Shown: positions 36,909 to 47,761, counted from the stretch's first letter. The stretch: DNA of 64,000 bases from Photobacterium malacitanum (GCF_900185615.1 NZ_FYAK01000001.1:1066809-1130808); one strand, 5' to 3'. The notes: a model not told the origin generated them from the sequence alone. Numbers and translations are program-made.

Positions 36909-37661
36909 ATGCGCAAATCACTAGTAGCATTAAGCGTTGTAGCAGCAGCAACTACTTTCCCAGCCCAAGCTGAATACCTATATGGTTTCGGCGATATGAG
37001 TGTAAACTACTTAGATTGGTCTAATGGCACCGAGGAGCGTGCTGGTCACCAAAAAGATTTCTGGTACCTTGAGCTTGAAGGCGGTGCTGGTTTTACTTGG
37101 GGTGAGCTATATGGCTTTGCTGACTTAGAAAATGCAGATCAAGGTTCAGATAAAGCACGTACATCAATTAAAGGCTCTATCGCTTACAAAACTGGCATTG
37201 CTGAATTACGCCTATACGGCCAACTTTACAACACTAACAGTGATGGTTTCACTGCTCAAAACAACGTATTAGGTCTATCTTACGCATTTAATGGCGATGG
37301 TTGGTTTTTTAACCCATTCATTGGCTTCCACCACACCATGACTTCAGCTGATTGGAAAACGCCTTCATCTTTCACTGGCATGAACGGCGGTATGTTTGGT
37401 TGGAGTGCAGGTTACAACTTCAATGCTTTTGGCGAGAAGTTCATGATCAGCAACTGGCACGAGTCTGAGTTTGGTCGTAACGATAAATACATGATTGTTG
37501 CTGGTGAAGGCGATCATGTTACAGCTAACGGCGCGGTTGCATTATGGTGGAACGCGACAGAAAACGTAACCACAGGTATTCAATACCGTTACGCGTTTAA
37601 CAAGCTAGGTACATCAGGCAACCAAAACGCAATGATTTACACAGTTAAATATAATTTCTAA
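36909..37661 (+). CDS. Outer-membrane channel of the Tsx/OmpK family
   Basis: A 250-residue beta-barrel precursor: signal peptide to about residue 20 (FPAQA/EYLY), then alternating strands, ending in the outer-membrane C-terminal signature YTVKYNF. Family landmarks are FWYLELEGGAGFTWGELYGFADLEN and LSYAFNGDGWFFNPFIGFHH. Tsx channels carry nucleosides, and OmpK of vibrios is also a phage receptor; which this is cannot be told. ATG 36909 gives a normal signal peptide; an upstream ATG at 36894 adds five residues. Confidence 0.85.
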   Translation: MRKSLVALSVVAAATTFPAQAEYLYGFGDMSVNYLDWSNGTEERAGHQKDFWYLELEGGAGFTWGELYGFADLENADQGSDKARTSIKGSIAYKTGIAELRLYGQLYNTNSDGFTAQNNVLGLSYAFNGDGWFFNPFIGFHHTMTSADWKTPSSFTGMNGGMFGWSAGYNFNAFGEKFMISNWHESEFGRNDKYMIVAGEGDHVTANGAVALWWNATENVTTGIQYRYAFNKLGTSGNQNAMIYTVKYNF

Positions 37662-37694
37662 TTATTCCTAATAAATAGAATTACGATTTAAACG

Positions 37695-37719
37695 AAAAGG
37701 CGCTAAGAGCGCCTTTTTT
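37695..37719 (+). terminator. Terminator after the Tsx-like gene
   Basis: AAAAGGCGCT and AGCGCCTTTT form a perfect stem with an AAG loop and a T run, 33 bp past the stop codon. Confidence 0.92.
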
Positions 37720-37780
37720 GATCGTCGCAATTAACCACAATGTTATGATGTCCTAAATTAGGCTAATAACGGATTCAACT

Positions 37781-38686
37781 GTGAACATAACCTTGGTAGG
37801 TGCGGGTGCTATTGGCACATTATGGGCGGTAAAATTAACCCAACAGCAGCATAATGTGCAATTATGGACCAAAGATTCAACACCAGAAAAAACGGTGCAT
37901 TTTAGTGAATTAACTACCCCCACAATCACTACTGACTACGCTTTTGATTGCAATGATCCGCATGCTCTCGCGGCCAGTGACGTTGTCATCGTTACTGTAA
38001 AAGCATTTCAAGTTACTGCCGCCTTGATACCTCTGCTGCCTTATTTGAATACTGATTGTGTAGTGATTATTATGCATAATGGCATTGGTAGTCAGCAACA
38101 AGTTCAACAGCTATTACCTCATAATCCAATTATCTATGCCACCACCTCTCAAGCAGCTTTCAAACCAACCCCGACAACGATTCACCATACCGGCTTAGGA
38201 CAAACATGGCTGGGTGCAATCAATCAGCGCGCCCAATCTCAAGCCTATATTGCAGAGATATTTAACAGCGCATTATTCCCTTGCCAATGGCATGCTAATA
38301 TCTATCAACCGCTGTGGCAGAAACTGGCTATTAATTGTGCAATCAACCCATTAACAGCGGTTAACCAATGCCCTAACGGCGACTTAGGCCAAAACTGTTA
38401 TCAAGCTCAACTTGACGCTATTTGCGCAGAAGTCGCACAAGTTATGACAGCTGAAGGTATTAGTACGACGTCACAACAATTACGGCACCAAGTCGATAGC
38501 GTTATTACGGCAACATCTGCTAATTATTCCTCAATGAATCGTGATATTTTCCATCACCGCTTAACAGAAATCGATTATATTAACGGTTATTTAGTCCAAC
38601 AAGCTCAGTGCCACCACATTGACACTCCAGTCAATCAACAATTGTGGCTGGCGATTAAACACATGGAGTCACAAGACCATGAATGA
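37781..38686 (+). CDS. panE: 2-dehydropantoate 2-reductase
   Basis: Reduces ketopantoate to pantoate with NADPH in pantothenate and CoA synthesis. The 301-residue protein has the N-terminal nucleotide-binding GAGAIGTLWA, the catalytic-region VTVKAFQ, and LWQKLAINCAINPLTA. It starts at GTG 37781. Its last eight bases overlap yajL, and the order panE-yajL is also that of E. coli. Confidence 0.92.
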   Translation: MNITLVGAGAIGTLWAVKLTQQQHNVQLWTKDSTPEKTVHFSELTTPTITTDYAFDCNDPHALAASDVVIVTVKAFQVTAALIPLLPYLNTDCVVIIMHNGIGSQQQVQQLLPHNPIIYATTSQAAFKPTPTTIHHTGLGQTWLGAINQRAQSQAYIAEIFNSALFPCQWHANIYQPLWQKLAINCAINPLTAVNQCPNGDLGQNCYQAQLDAICAEVAQVMTAEGISTTSQQLRHQVDSVITATSANYSSMNRDIFHHRLTEIDYINGYLVQQAQCHHIDTPVNQQLWLAIKHMESQDHE

Positions 38687-39287
38687 ATTATGTCCTCGTA
38701 TCGTCGTTTGTATTGCCCCCGGCACAGAAGAAATGGAAGCGATCAACACTATCGCTATTTTAAAACGGGCTCAATTTGATGTAACGGTTGCCAGCGCTGC
38801 TGAAGATGGTGCATTGATTGTTGATGGCTCACGTGGCATTAAATTGGTGGCAGATACAGCATTAATTACCATTGCTGATGATCAATTTGATGCGGTGGTA
38901 TTACCTGGTGGCGTTGCAGGTGCCGAGCATTTTCGAGATAGCCCATTAGTAGTCGAGTTTGTTAAACAACACCATTATGATGGTAAGTTAATTGCTGCTA
39001 TTTGTGCTACACCTGCAATTATGTTTGCTGCTAATGATATGTTCCCTAAAGCGTTGATGACTTGTCATCCAGCTTTTCATCACCAAATTGCTGCTGCGCA
39101 ATTACGTCTTAAACGTGTTGTTTATGACAAACAGGCTCGATTATTGACCAGCCAAGGCCCAGGTACTGCCCAAGAATTTGCATTAGATCTTGTTACTCAA
39201 CTGACTAACAAAGCCACAACAGCAACAATTGCTGAATCAATGGTGGTATGGCCAAACATGCATTACGACGTCATGCCTGAGCGTTAA
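38679..39287 (+). CDS. yajL: DJ-1/PfpI-family protein YajL
   Basis: A 202-residue DJ-1 superfamily protein. The nucleophile Cys109 lies in AAICATPAI, with the partner glutamate in APGTEEMEA. E. coli YajL is described as an oxidative-stress chaperone with debated deglycase activity. ATG 38679 is chosen, eight bases inside panE; the longer frame has no support. It is convergent to thiI, its usual neighbour. Confidence 0.93.
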   Translation: MNELCPRIVVCIAPGTEEMEAINTIAILKRAQFDVTVASAAEDGALIVDGSRGIKLVADTALITIADDQFDAVVLPGGVAGAEHFRDSPLVVEFVKQHHYDGKLIAAICATPAIMFAANDMFPKALMTCHPAFHHQIAAAQLRLKRVVYDKQARLLTSQGPGTAQEFALDLVTQLTNKATTATIAESMVVWPNMHYDVMPER

Positions 39288-39312
39288 TCTCACGAACAAT
39301 AAAAATGAGTAT

Positions 39313-39353
39313 AAAAAAAGCCCTCTATGATCACATCATATGAGGGCTTTTTT
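39313..39353. terminator. Bidirectional terminator between yajL and thiI
   Basis: AAAGCCCTC and TGAGGGCTTT form the outer stem and TATGA/TCATA an inner one, with A and T runs on the two sides. Confidence 0.9.
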
Positions 39354-39408
39354 AGCACAGCGAATAGCTTAATCTAAATAAAACAACCGAGCTATGCCTT
39401 TGCTTAAA

Positions 39409-40860
39409 TTAGCGTGGACGATAGACTTTTACGTTATCAAAGCCATTCTCTTTCAAGTATAAGGCTTGTAAACGACTCATTACACCGTGTGCGCAGTAAA
39501 GTAAGTAAGTCTTTTCTTTTGGTAAGTCACCAAACTGGGTCGCTAGCTTATAGAATGGAATATGCTTCACTTCTACGCCATCTAACTCAAGTGGGTTTTC
39601 ATCTTCTTCATCTGGGCTACGAATATCAAGTACGACAGCATCCGTTGAAATTTGCTCAACCAATTCAACTTCAGGCGCTTGTTCTTGACTCTGCTTTTCG
39701 ATTTCACGAATATCCATCACTCGTGCCTCGTCTATAACGCGATCCAGAATAGTAAAATCAAACTTCGCTTCTTCAATTTCAAGCTTTGATTTTACCGCTT
39801 TAACGGTCGGGCTCTTTGAGATCACACCACAGAATTCAGGCATTGTTGCCGCAAAATCTTCAGTACCAATCTGGCGAGATAAATCGATAATATCTTCTTT
39901 ATCCCAGTTAATTAGCGGACGCAGAATTAACGAATCAGTGACGTTATCAATCATGCGCAAGTTAGTCAGCGTTTGGCTAGAAACTTGGCCTAATGCTTCA
40001 CCTGTTACTAATGCTTGAATACCAAATTTATCAGCAATACGACCCGCTGCACGCATAAACATACGCTTGAGGATCACACCCATTTGGCCATCGTCAACTT
40101 TTTCTAAGATCTCACCAACAACGGGATCAAAATCAACCGCAATAAATTTAACTTTGGCAGATGAACCATATTTTTGCCATAAGAAGTGAGCAACTTGCTT
40201 AACACCGATCTCATGTACTGGACCACCAAGATTAAAGAAACAGTAATGCACTTTACTGCCACGTTTGATATGCAGGTAACTTGAAACACCTGAGTCAAAG
40301 CCACCAGAAATCAAGCTTAATACGTCTTCTTGTGTTCCTAGAGGGAAGCCGCCTAAACCTTTATGGCGGAATAATACTTGGTTAAGCAAGTTATGCTCAA
40401 TCTCGATATTAACCGTAACATCCGGCTTTTTCAGTCTTACTTTTGCAGACTCAATCGCTTGATTAAGACCACCACCAACATAACGTTCCGCTTCAATCGA
40501 AGTAAAATCATGTTGGCCGATACGTTTAGCACGTACACAGAATGTCTTACCTTCAAGACTCTCTCCTACCAATGCAAGAGTTTGCTCAAAGATATTATGA
40601 AGATCGGTAAATTCCGTCTGCTGAACTTCAAGTGTATGGTGAATACCAGGAGTTTGCGTCAAAACAGCAAGCACCATGTCACGTTTAGTTTCATCAGGTT
40701 CATTCACTTCTAACGAGAAGCGACGATTATAAACACTAACAGACTCAGACTGACGCTTTAAAATAATGCGTAGGTTAGATTCAAGAATTTTGATAAAACG
40801 CTTACGTACTGAATCACTTTTAACAAAAATCTCTGGATGTGGTTTAACTATAAATTTCAT
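39409..40860 (-). CDS. thiI: tRNA 4-thiouridine synthase / thiamine thiazole sulfurtransferase ThiI
   Basis: Transfers sulfur to tRNA U8 and to ThiS for thiazole synthesis. The 483 residues hold an N-terminal ferredoxin-like and THUMP region ([14 protein letters not shown]), a PP-loop ATPase domain ([16 protein letters not shown]), the Cys in EFCGVIS, and a C-terminal rhodanese domain with the catalytic Cys in YCAHGVMSR. All parts match E. coli ThiI. ATG 40860 is chosen over a longer frame. Dxs, encoded nearby, supplies the thiazole carbon precursor. Confidence 0.97.
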   Translation of the reverse strand: MKFIVKPHPEIFVKSDSVRKRFIKILESNLRIILKRQSESVSVYNRRFSLEVNEPDETKRDMVLAVLTQTPGIHHTLEVQQTEFTDLHNIFEQTLALVGESLEGKTFCVRAKRIGQHDFTSIEAERYVGGGLNQAIESAKVRLKKPDVTVNIEIEHNLLNQVLFRHKGLGGFPLGTQEDVLSLISGGFDSGVSSYLHIKRGSKVHYCFFNLGGPVHEIGVKQVAHFLWQKYGSSAKVKFIAVDFDPVVGEILEKVDDGQMGVILKRMFMRAAGRIADKFGIQALVTGEALGQVSSQTLTNLRMIDNVTDSLILRPLINWDKEDIIDLSRQIGTEDFAATMPEFCGVISKSPTVKAVKSKLEIEEAKFDFTILDRVIDEARVMDIREIEKQSQEQAPEVELVEQISTDAVVLDIRSPDEEDENPLELDGVEVKHIPFYKLATQFGDLPKEKTYLLYCAHGVMSRLQALYLKENGFDNVKVYRPR

Positions 40861-41095
40861 AACACACTTCGCTTCACTGGGTCTAAAGTACCAAACAGAA
40901 TAAAGTACCAAACGGAATTAAAGGCGCGAATTATACAGCAAGGTCTCTGTCACTGAAACAAGGATATGATAACAGCAGCACTTATCTTATCGAGTCACAC
41001 CATTATTATTGGTATTTATATTGGTTTACCTTAGTCACAATCTTTGCAACCAGCAAATATAGCCATTAAAAATTCAACGATTATTGTTTCAACGA

Positions 41096-42004
41096 TTATT
41101 GTTCATCAGTGCTAATTTCTTCAGAGTAATGAGGCTTACCTTGAACAATTGAAATTTCAACCCGTCGATTACGACTCCGCCCTGCTGCGGTTTTATTATC
41201 GGCAATCGGTGCAGTATCAGCCATGCCAACCACTCGCATCCGCTTACGATCAAAGCCTTTTACTTGCTCCATTGCTTGAGCGACAGAAACCGCACGTTGA
41301 GATGATATATCCCAATTAGAACGATAAAGTTCAGAATCTAACGCTTGGTTATCAGTATGACCACTAATACGAATAATACCGGGAACATCATTTACTAATT
41401 CAGTAACCTGCTGAATAAGAGGAATAAATTTTGGTTGTAAAAAAGCTGAGCCTTCAGGAAAAGCGCCTTTTTCTTTAATTCGAATCACCAATTGCTGACC
41501 AAATGATTCAACTTCAACCGTATTATCAGTAATTTCTCGCGCCAAAGCTTGGGTTAATGCTTGTGCGGCTTGTTGTTGAGCTTGAGACTGTTGTGGCTGA
41601 GGGTGTTTAACCGCAGTATTATCATTGATACCGCCATCTAATACGATGCTATCTTGACGTGAACCACCTTCACGCTCAGCAACTCCATCATGAAAATCTA
41701 ATGAACGTTTCGTAATATCAATTGTTTGCTGCATGATCACTTCAATCGGAGTCGGCTCTGGACGCCCGGGACGAAACTCTTGTGCAATAACACTGGTGCC
41801 TTTGGGTATATCATTAACATCCAATACATTTTGAACCCCAAACGCATATTTCATTGATCCTGCAATTTGTTTGAATTTCAGCACATCCATTTCAGAAAAT
41901 GATAACAACAATACAAAAAAACACATTAATAGTGTCGCCAGATCGGCAAATGTTGCCATCCATGGTGGAGAACCTTTTTTGTGTGGTGGAGGTAAAGAAT
42001 CCAT
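41096..42004 (-). CDS. pomB: Sodium-type flagellar stator protein PomB
   Basis: Stator subunit anchoring the motor to the cell wall. A short cytoplasmic N-terminus is followed by one membrane helix (about 16-37) with the ion-binding Asp21 in ATFADLATLL. A variable, Gln-rich linker and an OmpA-type peptidoglycan-binding domain (IRISGHTDNQALDSELYRSNW; GRSRNRRVEISI) follow. Position next to pomA and thiI and the close similarity to Vibrio PomB argue for Na+ rather than proton use. It is 9 bp downstream of pomA. Confidence 0.93.
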   Translation of the reverse strand: MDSLPPPHKKGSPPWMATFADLATLLMCFFVLLLSFSEMDVLKFKQIAGSMKYAFGVQNVLDVNDIPKGTSVIAQEFRPGRPEPTPIEVIMQQTIDITKRSLDFHDGVAEREGGSRQDSIVLDGGINDNTAVKHPQPQQSQAQQQAAQALTQALAREITDNTVEVESFGQQLVIRIKEKGAFPEGSAFLQPKFIPLIQQVTELVNDVPGIIRISGHTDNQALDSELYRSNWDISSQRAVSVAQAMEQVKGFDRKRMRVVGMADTAPIADNKTAAGRSRNRRVEISIVQGKPHYSEEISTDEQ

Positions 42005-42013
42005 GCTTAGCTC

Positions 42014-42775
42014 TTATTCATCAAAATTCAATCGACGCTTTTTCTCATGCAGATAGTTCTTTAAATAACTATCAATCACGCGTGGATTTTGTCCCTCTTG
42101 AATAGCTAATACACCATCAAGAATCAGTAAGCGGTTCAAACGCTCTTCGTTTTTACGTAACATCAATTTATCAGCAATCGGTAACGCCACCATATTTGCC
42201 AAAATAGAACCGTATAACGTGGTTAACAACGCTACTGCCATCGCTGGTCCTATCGATTTAGGATCATCCATATTTGACAGCATCGCCACCAAGCCAATTA
42301 GAGTGCCGATCATTCCCATCGCTGGCGCGACATCACCAAGTGATGAAAAAATGCTTGCTCCTTGTTCATGACGCTCATTGGTTAACGCAATATCTTTACG
42401 TAATATCATTCGCACCGTATCGGCATCATGACCATCAACCAGCAAATCAATACCTTTACGTAAAAAAGGATTCTCTACTTCCATTTCTTCTAAAGCTAAA
42501 AAACCGCCTTTACGAGCAGAATCAGCCATAGTGACAATCTGAGCAATAAGATCATCGGGTTTATCGGTCTTAAATATAAACGCTTTTGCCGCTACTTTTG
42601 CCGCCCCAAAAAACTGACTGACATTATATTTCATCAGTACCACAAATAAGCTGCCACCAATAACGATAAATACCGACGAGGTATCGGCAAACATCACCAA
42701 ATCACCACCGACTAGCATTGCCATCAAAATAAAAGCAAATGCTCCTAATAACCCAATAAGTGTTGCCAAATCCAC
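42014..42775 (-). CDS. pomA: Sodium-type flagellar stator protein PomA
   Basis: Membrane stator subunit of 253 residues with four membrane segments, forming the ion channel with PomB. It starts at GTG 42775 after GAAGGAG; MDLATLIGLLGAF, GDVAPAMGMIGTLIGLVAML and YGSILANMVALPIADKL are typical of PomA/MotA, and the length equals Vibrio PomA. The cytoplasmic loop between segments 2 and 3 holds the charged rotor-contact residues. Confidence 0.94.
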   Translation of the reverse strand: MDLATLIGLLGAFAFILMAMLVGGDLVMFADTSSVFIVIGGSLFVVLMKYNVSQFFGAAKVAAKAFIFKTDKPDDLIAQIVTMADSARKGGFLALEEMEVENPFLRKGIDLLVDGHDADTVRMILRKDIALTNERHEQGASIFSSLGDVAPAMGMIGTLIGLVAMLSNMDDPKSIGPAMAVALLTTLYGSILANMVALPIADKLMLRKNEERLNRLLILDGVLAIQEGQNPRVIDSYLKNYLHEKKRRLNFDE

Positions 42776-43130
42776 ACTGAATCTCCTTCACTGTCATGGT
42801 TAATTATTACTTTAACGATCTGACAGCTAATTAACATATAACAAGAATTTATAAGGATAATATTGAGAGTTCATCAAACAGCAGTACCATACCGCCTTAT
42901 AAAATTAACTTTGCGAGCTATAGGATAAAAACCATAGTGTTATCTACTGCAAGCTAACTCTTTATCGACCATGATTAGGTTTCATTGAGGGTTTTATTAC
43001 CACTTTTGAGTGATTTTTATTGCTTTCAACGATGAAAACTACTGTCTGTGGCACAGATTACTGTGACATAATTTGACCTTAGATAGTCACTACGTTATTT
43101 TTCTTGCACTTAGATAAGAGTGAAAATGAT
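42776..43130. other. Divergent promoter region between pomA and xseB
   Basis: No gene is visible. CATAAT at about 43065-43070 could be a -10 for xseB-ispA-dxs, without a good -35. I find no flagellar sigma-28 promoter for pomA by eye. Short repeats such as TGTGGCACAGATTACTGTGACA near 43045 have some CRP character but do not fit well. Confidence 0.35.
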
Positions 43131-43376
43131 ATGGCAGCAAAAAAACCAGAGAATATGGCATTCGAAGCCGCACTTGATGAGCTAGATGCCATTGTCAATG
43201 AACTAGAATCGGGTGATATTCCATTAGAAGATGCGCTGAAAAAATTTGAGCGTGGTATTTCATTAGCTCGTAATAGTCAGTTAAAGTTAACCCAAGCAGA
43301 ACAGCGAGTAGAGATTTTATTACGTGCTGATGATAATGCACCACTAACAGACTTTGAGCCAAACCATGACGAATAG
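43131..43376 (+). CDS. xseB: Exodeoxyribonuclease VII small subunit
   Basis: An 81-residue protein with the XseB pattern: AFEAALDELDAIVNELESGD, IPLEDALKKFERGI and KLTQAEQRVEILL, two long helices. It joins XseA, encoded elsewhere, to degrade single-stranded DNA. ATG 43131 is chosen; a longer frame begins at 43104. It overlaps ispA by 11 bases, the standard xseB-ispA-dxs order. Confidence 0.95.
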   Translation: MAAKKPENMAFEAALDELDAIVNELESGDIPLEDALKKFERGISLARNSQLKLTQAEQRVEILLRADDNAPLTDFEPNHDE

Positions 43377-44268
43377 TGCATCGCTACCGCAGACGTTAAA
43401 AACGCTGCAACAACGCAATAACCAATGCCTTATGGATTGGTTAGCAACACAACCTTTTTCAGATCAAACCCTGCTAAAAGCAATGAAGCATGGTACTCTG
43501 CTGGGCGGAAAGCGCGCACGTCCTTACCTGACTTACGTGACCGGTGAAATGCTTGGGGTTGATTATGATGATCTCGACACCGCAGCAGCAGCAGTTGAAT
43601 GTATTCATGCGTATTCATTAATTCATGATGATTTACCGGCAATGGATGATGATGCATTGCGCCGCGGTCAACCGACTTGCCACATTGCATTTGATGAAGC
43701 GATGGCTATTTTAGCCGGCGATGCTCTGCAAACATTAGCCTTTGAAATTATTGCCAAAGGCCAATTGAGTCCAGAAGGACATCAACAACGTATCGCCATG
43801 GTCAGTGAATTAGCACAAGCTTCTGGTGCTGCAGGCATGTGTCTTGGACAAGCACTCGATTTAGAAGCTGAAGGCCAACACGTTGGACTTGAGCAACTAG
43901 AATTAATACATAAACACAAAACAGGCGCATTGATCCGTTGTGCCGTTCGCCTAGGTGCACTAGCTGCTGGCGATAAAGGACGTCAAGTTCTGCCTCAGCT
44001 AGATAAGTATGCCGACGCTATAGGCCTCGCATTTCAAGTTCAAGATGACATTTTAGATGTAATCAGCGACACTGAAACGTTAGGCAAACCTCAAGGCTCA
44101 GATATTGAGCTTGATAAAAGTACCTACCCTGCACTACTTGGGCTAGAAGGCGCGCAACAAAAAGCGCAACAACTTTATCAAGAGGCGCTACAAGCGTTAG
44201 CAGCGATACCTTACAATACCTATCAATTGGAAGTTTTTGCCCGATATGTTATCGAGCGCAATAACTAA
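43366..44268 (+). CDS. ispA: Farnesyl diphosphate synthase (geranyltranstransferase)
   Basis: Condenses isopentenyl diphosphate with dimethylallyl and geranyl diphosphate to farnesyl diphosphate, for ubiquinone and undecaprenyl carriers. The 300-residue protein has the first aspartate-rich motif DDLPAMDDD at 88-96 and the second DDILD with FQVQ before it, plus GGKRARPYL. It starts within xseB. Confidence 0.96.
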   Translation: MTNSASLPQTLKTLQQRNNQCLMDWLATQPFSDQTLLKAMKHGTLLGGKRARPYLTYVTGEMLGVDYDDLDTAAAAVECIHAYSLIHDDLPAMDDDALRRGQPTCHIAFDEAMAILAGDALQTLAFEIIAKGQLSPEGHQQRIAMVSELAQASGAAGMCLGQALDLEAEGQHVGLEQLELIHKHKTGALIRCAVRLGALAAGDKGRQVLPQLDKYADAIGLAFQVQDDILDVISDTETLGKPQGSDIELDKSTYPALLGLEGAQQKAQQLYQEALQALAAIPYNTYQLEVFARYVIERNN

Positions 44269-44292
44269 AATCAGTAAAAGCGCCGAACAGTT

Positions 44293-46158
44293 ATGACTTT
44301 GGATATCTCAAAATACCCGCATCTCGCATTAGCAAATACGCCAGATGAATTACGATTATTGCCCGCTGAAAGTCTGCCTCAAGTCTGTGATGAGTTACGT
44401 ACTTATTTACTCAAGACGGTAAGCCAAACTAGCGGCCATTTTGCCTCCGGACTCGGTACAGTCGAACTGACCGTTGCGCTTCACTATGTCTATAATACTC
44501 CGTTTGATCATGTGATCTGGGATGTTGGTCATCAGGCTTACCCGCATAAAATCCTAACGGGCCGTCGTGATCAAATGTCAACCATTCGCCAAAAAGACGG
44601 GTTGCATCCTTTTCCTTGGCGCGGCGAAAGTGAGTACGATGTACTATCAGTCGGTCATTCATCGACGTCAATCAGTGCTGGTTTAGGCATGGCGATTGCT
44701 GCTGAAAAAGAAGCGTTAGGCCGTAAAGTTGTCAGTGTTATTGGCGATGGTGCAATTACCGCTGGTATGGCATTTGAAGCCATGAACCATGCCGGTGATA
44801 TTCACAGTGATATGTTAGTCATTCTTAATGACAACGAGATGTCAATTTCTGAAAATGTCGGTGGTTTAAGTAATCACTTAGCCCACTTACTGGCAGGGAA
44901 CTTTTACGCATCCATTCGCGAAGGGGGTAAAAAAGTTCTCTCTAATGCGCCGCCGATTAAAGAAATCGTTAAACGTGCAGAAGAACATATTAAAGGTATG
45001 GTTGTTCCAAGCACCATGTTTGAAGAGCTTGGTTTTAATTATATCGGCCCAATTGATGGTCATGATATTGATGAGTTAGTCAAAACGCTTAAGAATATGC
45101 GTCACCTTAAAGGGCCGCAATTTCTACATATCATGACTAAAAAAGGCAAAGGCTATGCGCCAGCTGAAGCAGATCCAATTAATTACCATGCGGTACCTAA
45201 ATTTGATCTAAGTGAAAAACCACTGCCTAAAGCTAAAAATGCTAACCCAACGTTTTCTAAAATCTTTGGTGATTGGTTGTGTGATATGGCTGCCGTTGAT
45301 GACAAACTGATGGCTATCACACCAGCGATGCGTGAAGGCTCTGGCATGGTACGCTTTTCAAAAGAGTACCCAGACCAATATTTTGATGTCGCAATTGCTG
45401 AGCAGCATGCTGTGACTTTGGCAACAGGTATGGCTATTGGTGGCTATCACCCAATAGTGGCGATTTACTCGACCTTTTTACAACGAGGTTATGATCAGTT
45501 AATCCATGATGTCGCTATTATGAATTTGCCGGTCATGTTTGCCATTGATCGCGCAGGATTGGTGGGGGCTGATGGTCAAACTCACCAAGGTGCATTTGAT
45601 ATTAGCTTTATGCGCTGTATTCCAAATATGGTGATTATGGCACCAAGTGACGAAAATGAATGCCGCCAAATGCTCTATACCGGTCATCAGCATCAAGGTC
45701 CTACAGCAGTGCGCTACCCGCGTGGTTGTGGTCTTGGTACTGAGGTTGAAACGACCATGACAGCCCTTGAAATTGGTAAAGGCATCGTCCGTCGCCAAGG
45801 TGAAAAAGTGGCTATTTTAAACTTTGGTGCAATGCTAGGTTATAGCTTAGATGCCGCCGAAAATTTAAATGCTACTGTTGCTGATATGCGATTTGTAAAG
45901 CCGCTTGATGAAGCATTAATTCTTGAATTAGCCGCTAATCATGATGTGCTCGTCACTGTTGAAGAAAATGCGATTGCTGGCGGTGCCGGAAGTGGCGTGA
46001 TTGAGTTCCTAATGCAACAAAAATGCATTAAACCAGTGTTAACAATTGGTCTACCTGATCGTTTCATTGAACAAGGTACTCAAGCTGAACTTCACCGTAT
46101 GCTAGAAATCGATGGCCCAGGTATTGAGAAACAAATTGTTGAATATCTTGCTAAATAA
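44293..46158 (+). CDS. dxs: 1-deoxy-D-xylulose-5-phosphate synthase
   Basis: Thiamine-diphosphate enzyme joining pyruvate and glyceraldehyde 3-phosphate to DXP, precursor of isoprenoids, thiazole and pyridoxal. The 621 residues include ThDP-binding [18 protein letters not shown]...NDNEMSI, the catalytic His in [14 protein letters not shown], and the transketolase C-terminal domains ([31 protein letters not shown]). It lies 24 bp past ispA. Confidence 0.98.
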   Translation: MTLDISKYPHLALANTPDELRLLPAESLPQVCDELRTYLLKTVSQTSGHFASGLGTVELTVALHYVYNTPFDHVIWDVGHQAYPHKILTGRRDQMSTIRQKDGLHPFPWRGESEYDVLSVGHSSTSISAGLGMAIAAEKEALGRKVVSVIGDGAITAGMAFEAMNHAGDIHSDMLVILNDNEMSISENVGGLSNHLAHLLAGNFYASIREGGKKVLSNAPPIKEIVKRAEEHIKGMVVPSTMFEELGFNYIGPIDGHDIDELVKTLKNMRHLKGPQFLHIMTKKGKGYAPAEADPINYHAVPKFDLSEKPLPKAKNANPTFSKIFGDWLCDMAAVDDKLMAITPAMREGSGMVRFSKEYPDQYFDVAIAEQHAVTLATGMAIGGYHPIVAIYSTFLQRGYDQLIHDVAIMNLPVMFAIDRAGLVGADGQTHQGAFDISFMRCIPNMVIMAPSDENECRQMLYTGHQHQGPTAVRYPRGCGLGTEVETTMTALEIGKGIVRRQGEKVAILNFGAMLGYSLDAAENLNATVADMRFVKPLDEALILELAANHDVLVTVEENAIAGGAGSGVIEFLMQQKCIKPVLTIGLPDRFIEQGTQAELHRMLEIDGPGIEKQIVEYLAK

Positions 46159-46195
46159 CCACTAATTAATCGTTATTGTTATTAATAAAAGATCC

Positions 46196-46235
46196 AAAAA
46201 AAGCCATGAATAATAACCGATTCATGGCTTTTTTA
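46196..46235. terminator. Bidirectional terminator between dxs and pgpA
   Basis: AAGCCATGAA (46201-46210) and TTCATGGCTT (46221-46230) are a perfect stem flanked by A and T runs, between convergent genes. Confidence 0.92.
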
Positions 46236-46260
46236 TTGACTGATTAACCGTGATGGTGGC

Positions 46261-46749
46261 TTAAAAACCGAGCCAATAGCCAACGAACCACAATGATATC
46301 ATTGCCATAAATCCAGCTAGCACATCATCGATCATAATACCAAAACCACCCTCAACATGTTTATCTAACCAACTGATTGGCCATGGCTTTAACATGTCAA
46401 AAAAGCGGAATAAAATAAAACCGGCTAAGATCCATTGCCATGATACCGTTGGCGCAACGGCCATGGTGATCCAAAAACCGACAAATTCATCCCACACAAT
46501 ACTGCCGTGATCATGCACTTTCATATCAGTTGAGGTTATATGACAAATACGGATCCCGATAATCGCAGCAACAAATACAGCCACTAAGTACCAACCAAAA
46601 GGTAATTGGGCAAGGATAAGGTATAAAGGAATAGCTGCCAGTGTTCCCATGGTACCGGGAATATATTTAGCCAAACCACTGCCAAAACCCGTAGCTAATA
46701 AGTGCCAAGGATTGTTCATTTTTAATAAATCTTTTGGATTTGTGCTCAC
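46261..46749 (-). CDS. pgpA: Phosphatidylglycerophosphatase A
   Basis: Membrane enzyme removing phosphate from phosphatidylglycerol phosphate. The 162-residue protein has about four hydrophobic segments and the PgpA landmarks GFGSGLAKYIPGTMGTLAAIPLY, IVWDEFVGFWI and FGIMIDDVLAG. It lies 9 bp downstream of thiL, the conserved thiL-pgpA pair. Confidence 0.95.
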   Translation of the reverse strand: MSTNPKDLLKMNNPWHLLATGFGSGLAKYIPGTMGTLAAIPLYLILAQLPFGWYLVAVFVAAIIGIRICHITSTDMKVHDHGSIVWDEFVGFWITMAVAPTVSWQWILAGFILFRFFDMLKPWPISWLDKHVEGGFGIMIDDVLAGFMAMISLWFVGYWLGF

Positions 46750-46758
46750 GCGAATACC

Positions 46759-47742
46759 TTAGTTATCTTTAACAACAAAATGATCCCAACCAAACAGTTG
46801 CCATGTCAGTGGTTTACCGAATTGTAATAATGACAAGCCGCTACCTGCCTTTACTTTACCAATACAGCTATATTTAACATTAGTATGCGCTAAAGCGGCT
46901 TTTAATGCATCTCGATTAGCTGCTGGAGCAGTAAAACATAGTTCATACTCTTCACCACTGGATAATGCCAACTGTTGTGCTTGTTGGCGATCACCTTTAC
47001 AAAATGCTAATAATTCAGCAGATAATGGTAATTGCTCGACCTCAATTTCAATGGCGATGTTTGAGCGCTCAGCAATATGTTTTACATCAGCGACCACACC
47101 ATCAGAAATATCTAAAGCTGCCGAAGCAATACCACGTAAAGCCTCACCGACACTGACTCGAGGCAACGCTTTGAAGTGCCGTTCAATCAATGTTGCAGCT
47201 AAATGCTGTTCACAATCTTGTTGGCCTAATATCAAGGCTAACCCTGCAGCACTATCACCAAGATCGCCGGTGACATAGACATCATCCCCAACTTGAGCGC
47301 CACTGCGGGTTAATGCTTGGCCGCGTGGCACCAAGCCTTGCACTGTCAAAGTAATACTCAATGGCCCCTTAGTGGTGTCACCACCAATTAATTGAATATG
47401 ATATTGATTAGCAAGTTCAAAAAAACTATGGCAAAAAGGGGCTAACCACGCTTCATCAATAGTGGGTAATGTTAACGCCAATGACACCCATGCCGGGGTT
47501 GCTCCCATTGCGGCTAAATCACTTAAATTAGACGCCAACGCTTTATAAGCAACCGCTGCGGGATCAGCATCAGCTAAAAAATGGGTACCAGCAACCAGTG
47601 AATCGGTACTCACTGCGACAGAATAATCAGCAGCTACATTCACAAGCGCACAATCATCACCGATCGCTAAAGCAACATCATCACGTTGCAATTGTTGCTC
47701 GGCGAAATAATGTTTAATGATATCAAATTCATTTTTTGCCAT
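46759..47742 (-). CDS. thiL: Thiamine-monophosphate kinase
   Basis: Converts thiamine phosphate to thiamine diphosphate, the cofactor required by Dxs. The 327-residue protein of the PurM/ThiL family opens MAKNEFDIIKHYF and has IGDDCALVNV, VAVSTDSLVAGTHF and ALDISDGVVADVKHIAERS. ATG 47742 is chosen; the frame runs further to 47805 but crosses the nusB terminator. The gene is in the conserved nusB-thiL-pgpA order. Confidence 0.96.
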   Translation of the reverse strand: MAKNEFDIIKHYFAEQQLQRDDVALAIGDDCALVNVAADYSVAVSTDSLVAGTHFLADADPAAVAYKALASNLSDLAAMGATPAWVSLALTLPTIDEAWLAPFCHSFFELANQYHIQLIGGDTTKGPLSITLTVQGLVPRGQALTRSGAQVGDDVYVTGDLGDSAAGLALILGQQDCEQHLAATLIERHFKALPRVSVGEALRGIASAALDISDGVVADVKHIAERSNIAIEIEVEQLPLSAELLAFCKGDRQQAQQLALSSGEEYELCFTAPAANRDALKAALAHTNVKYSCIGKVKAGSGLSLLQFGKPLTWQLFGWDHFVVKDN

Positions 47743-47761
47743 GGTTCTCTTTTTCCTCAAT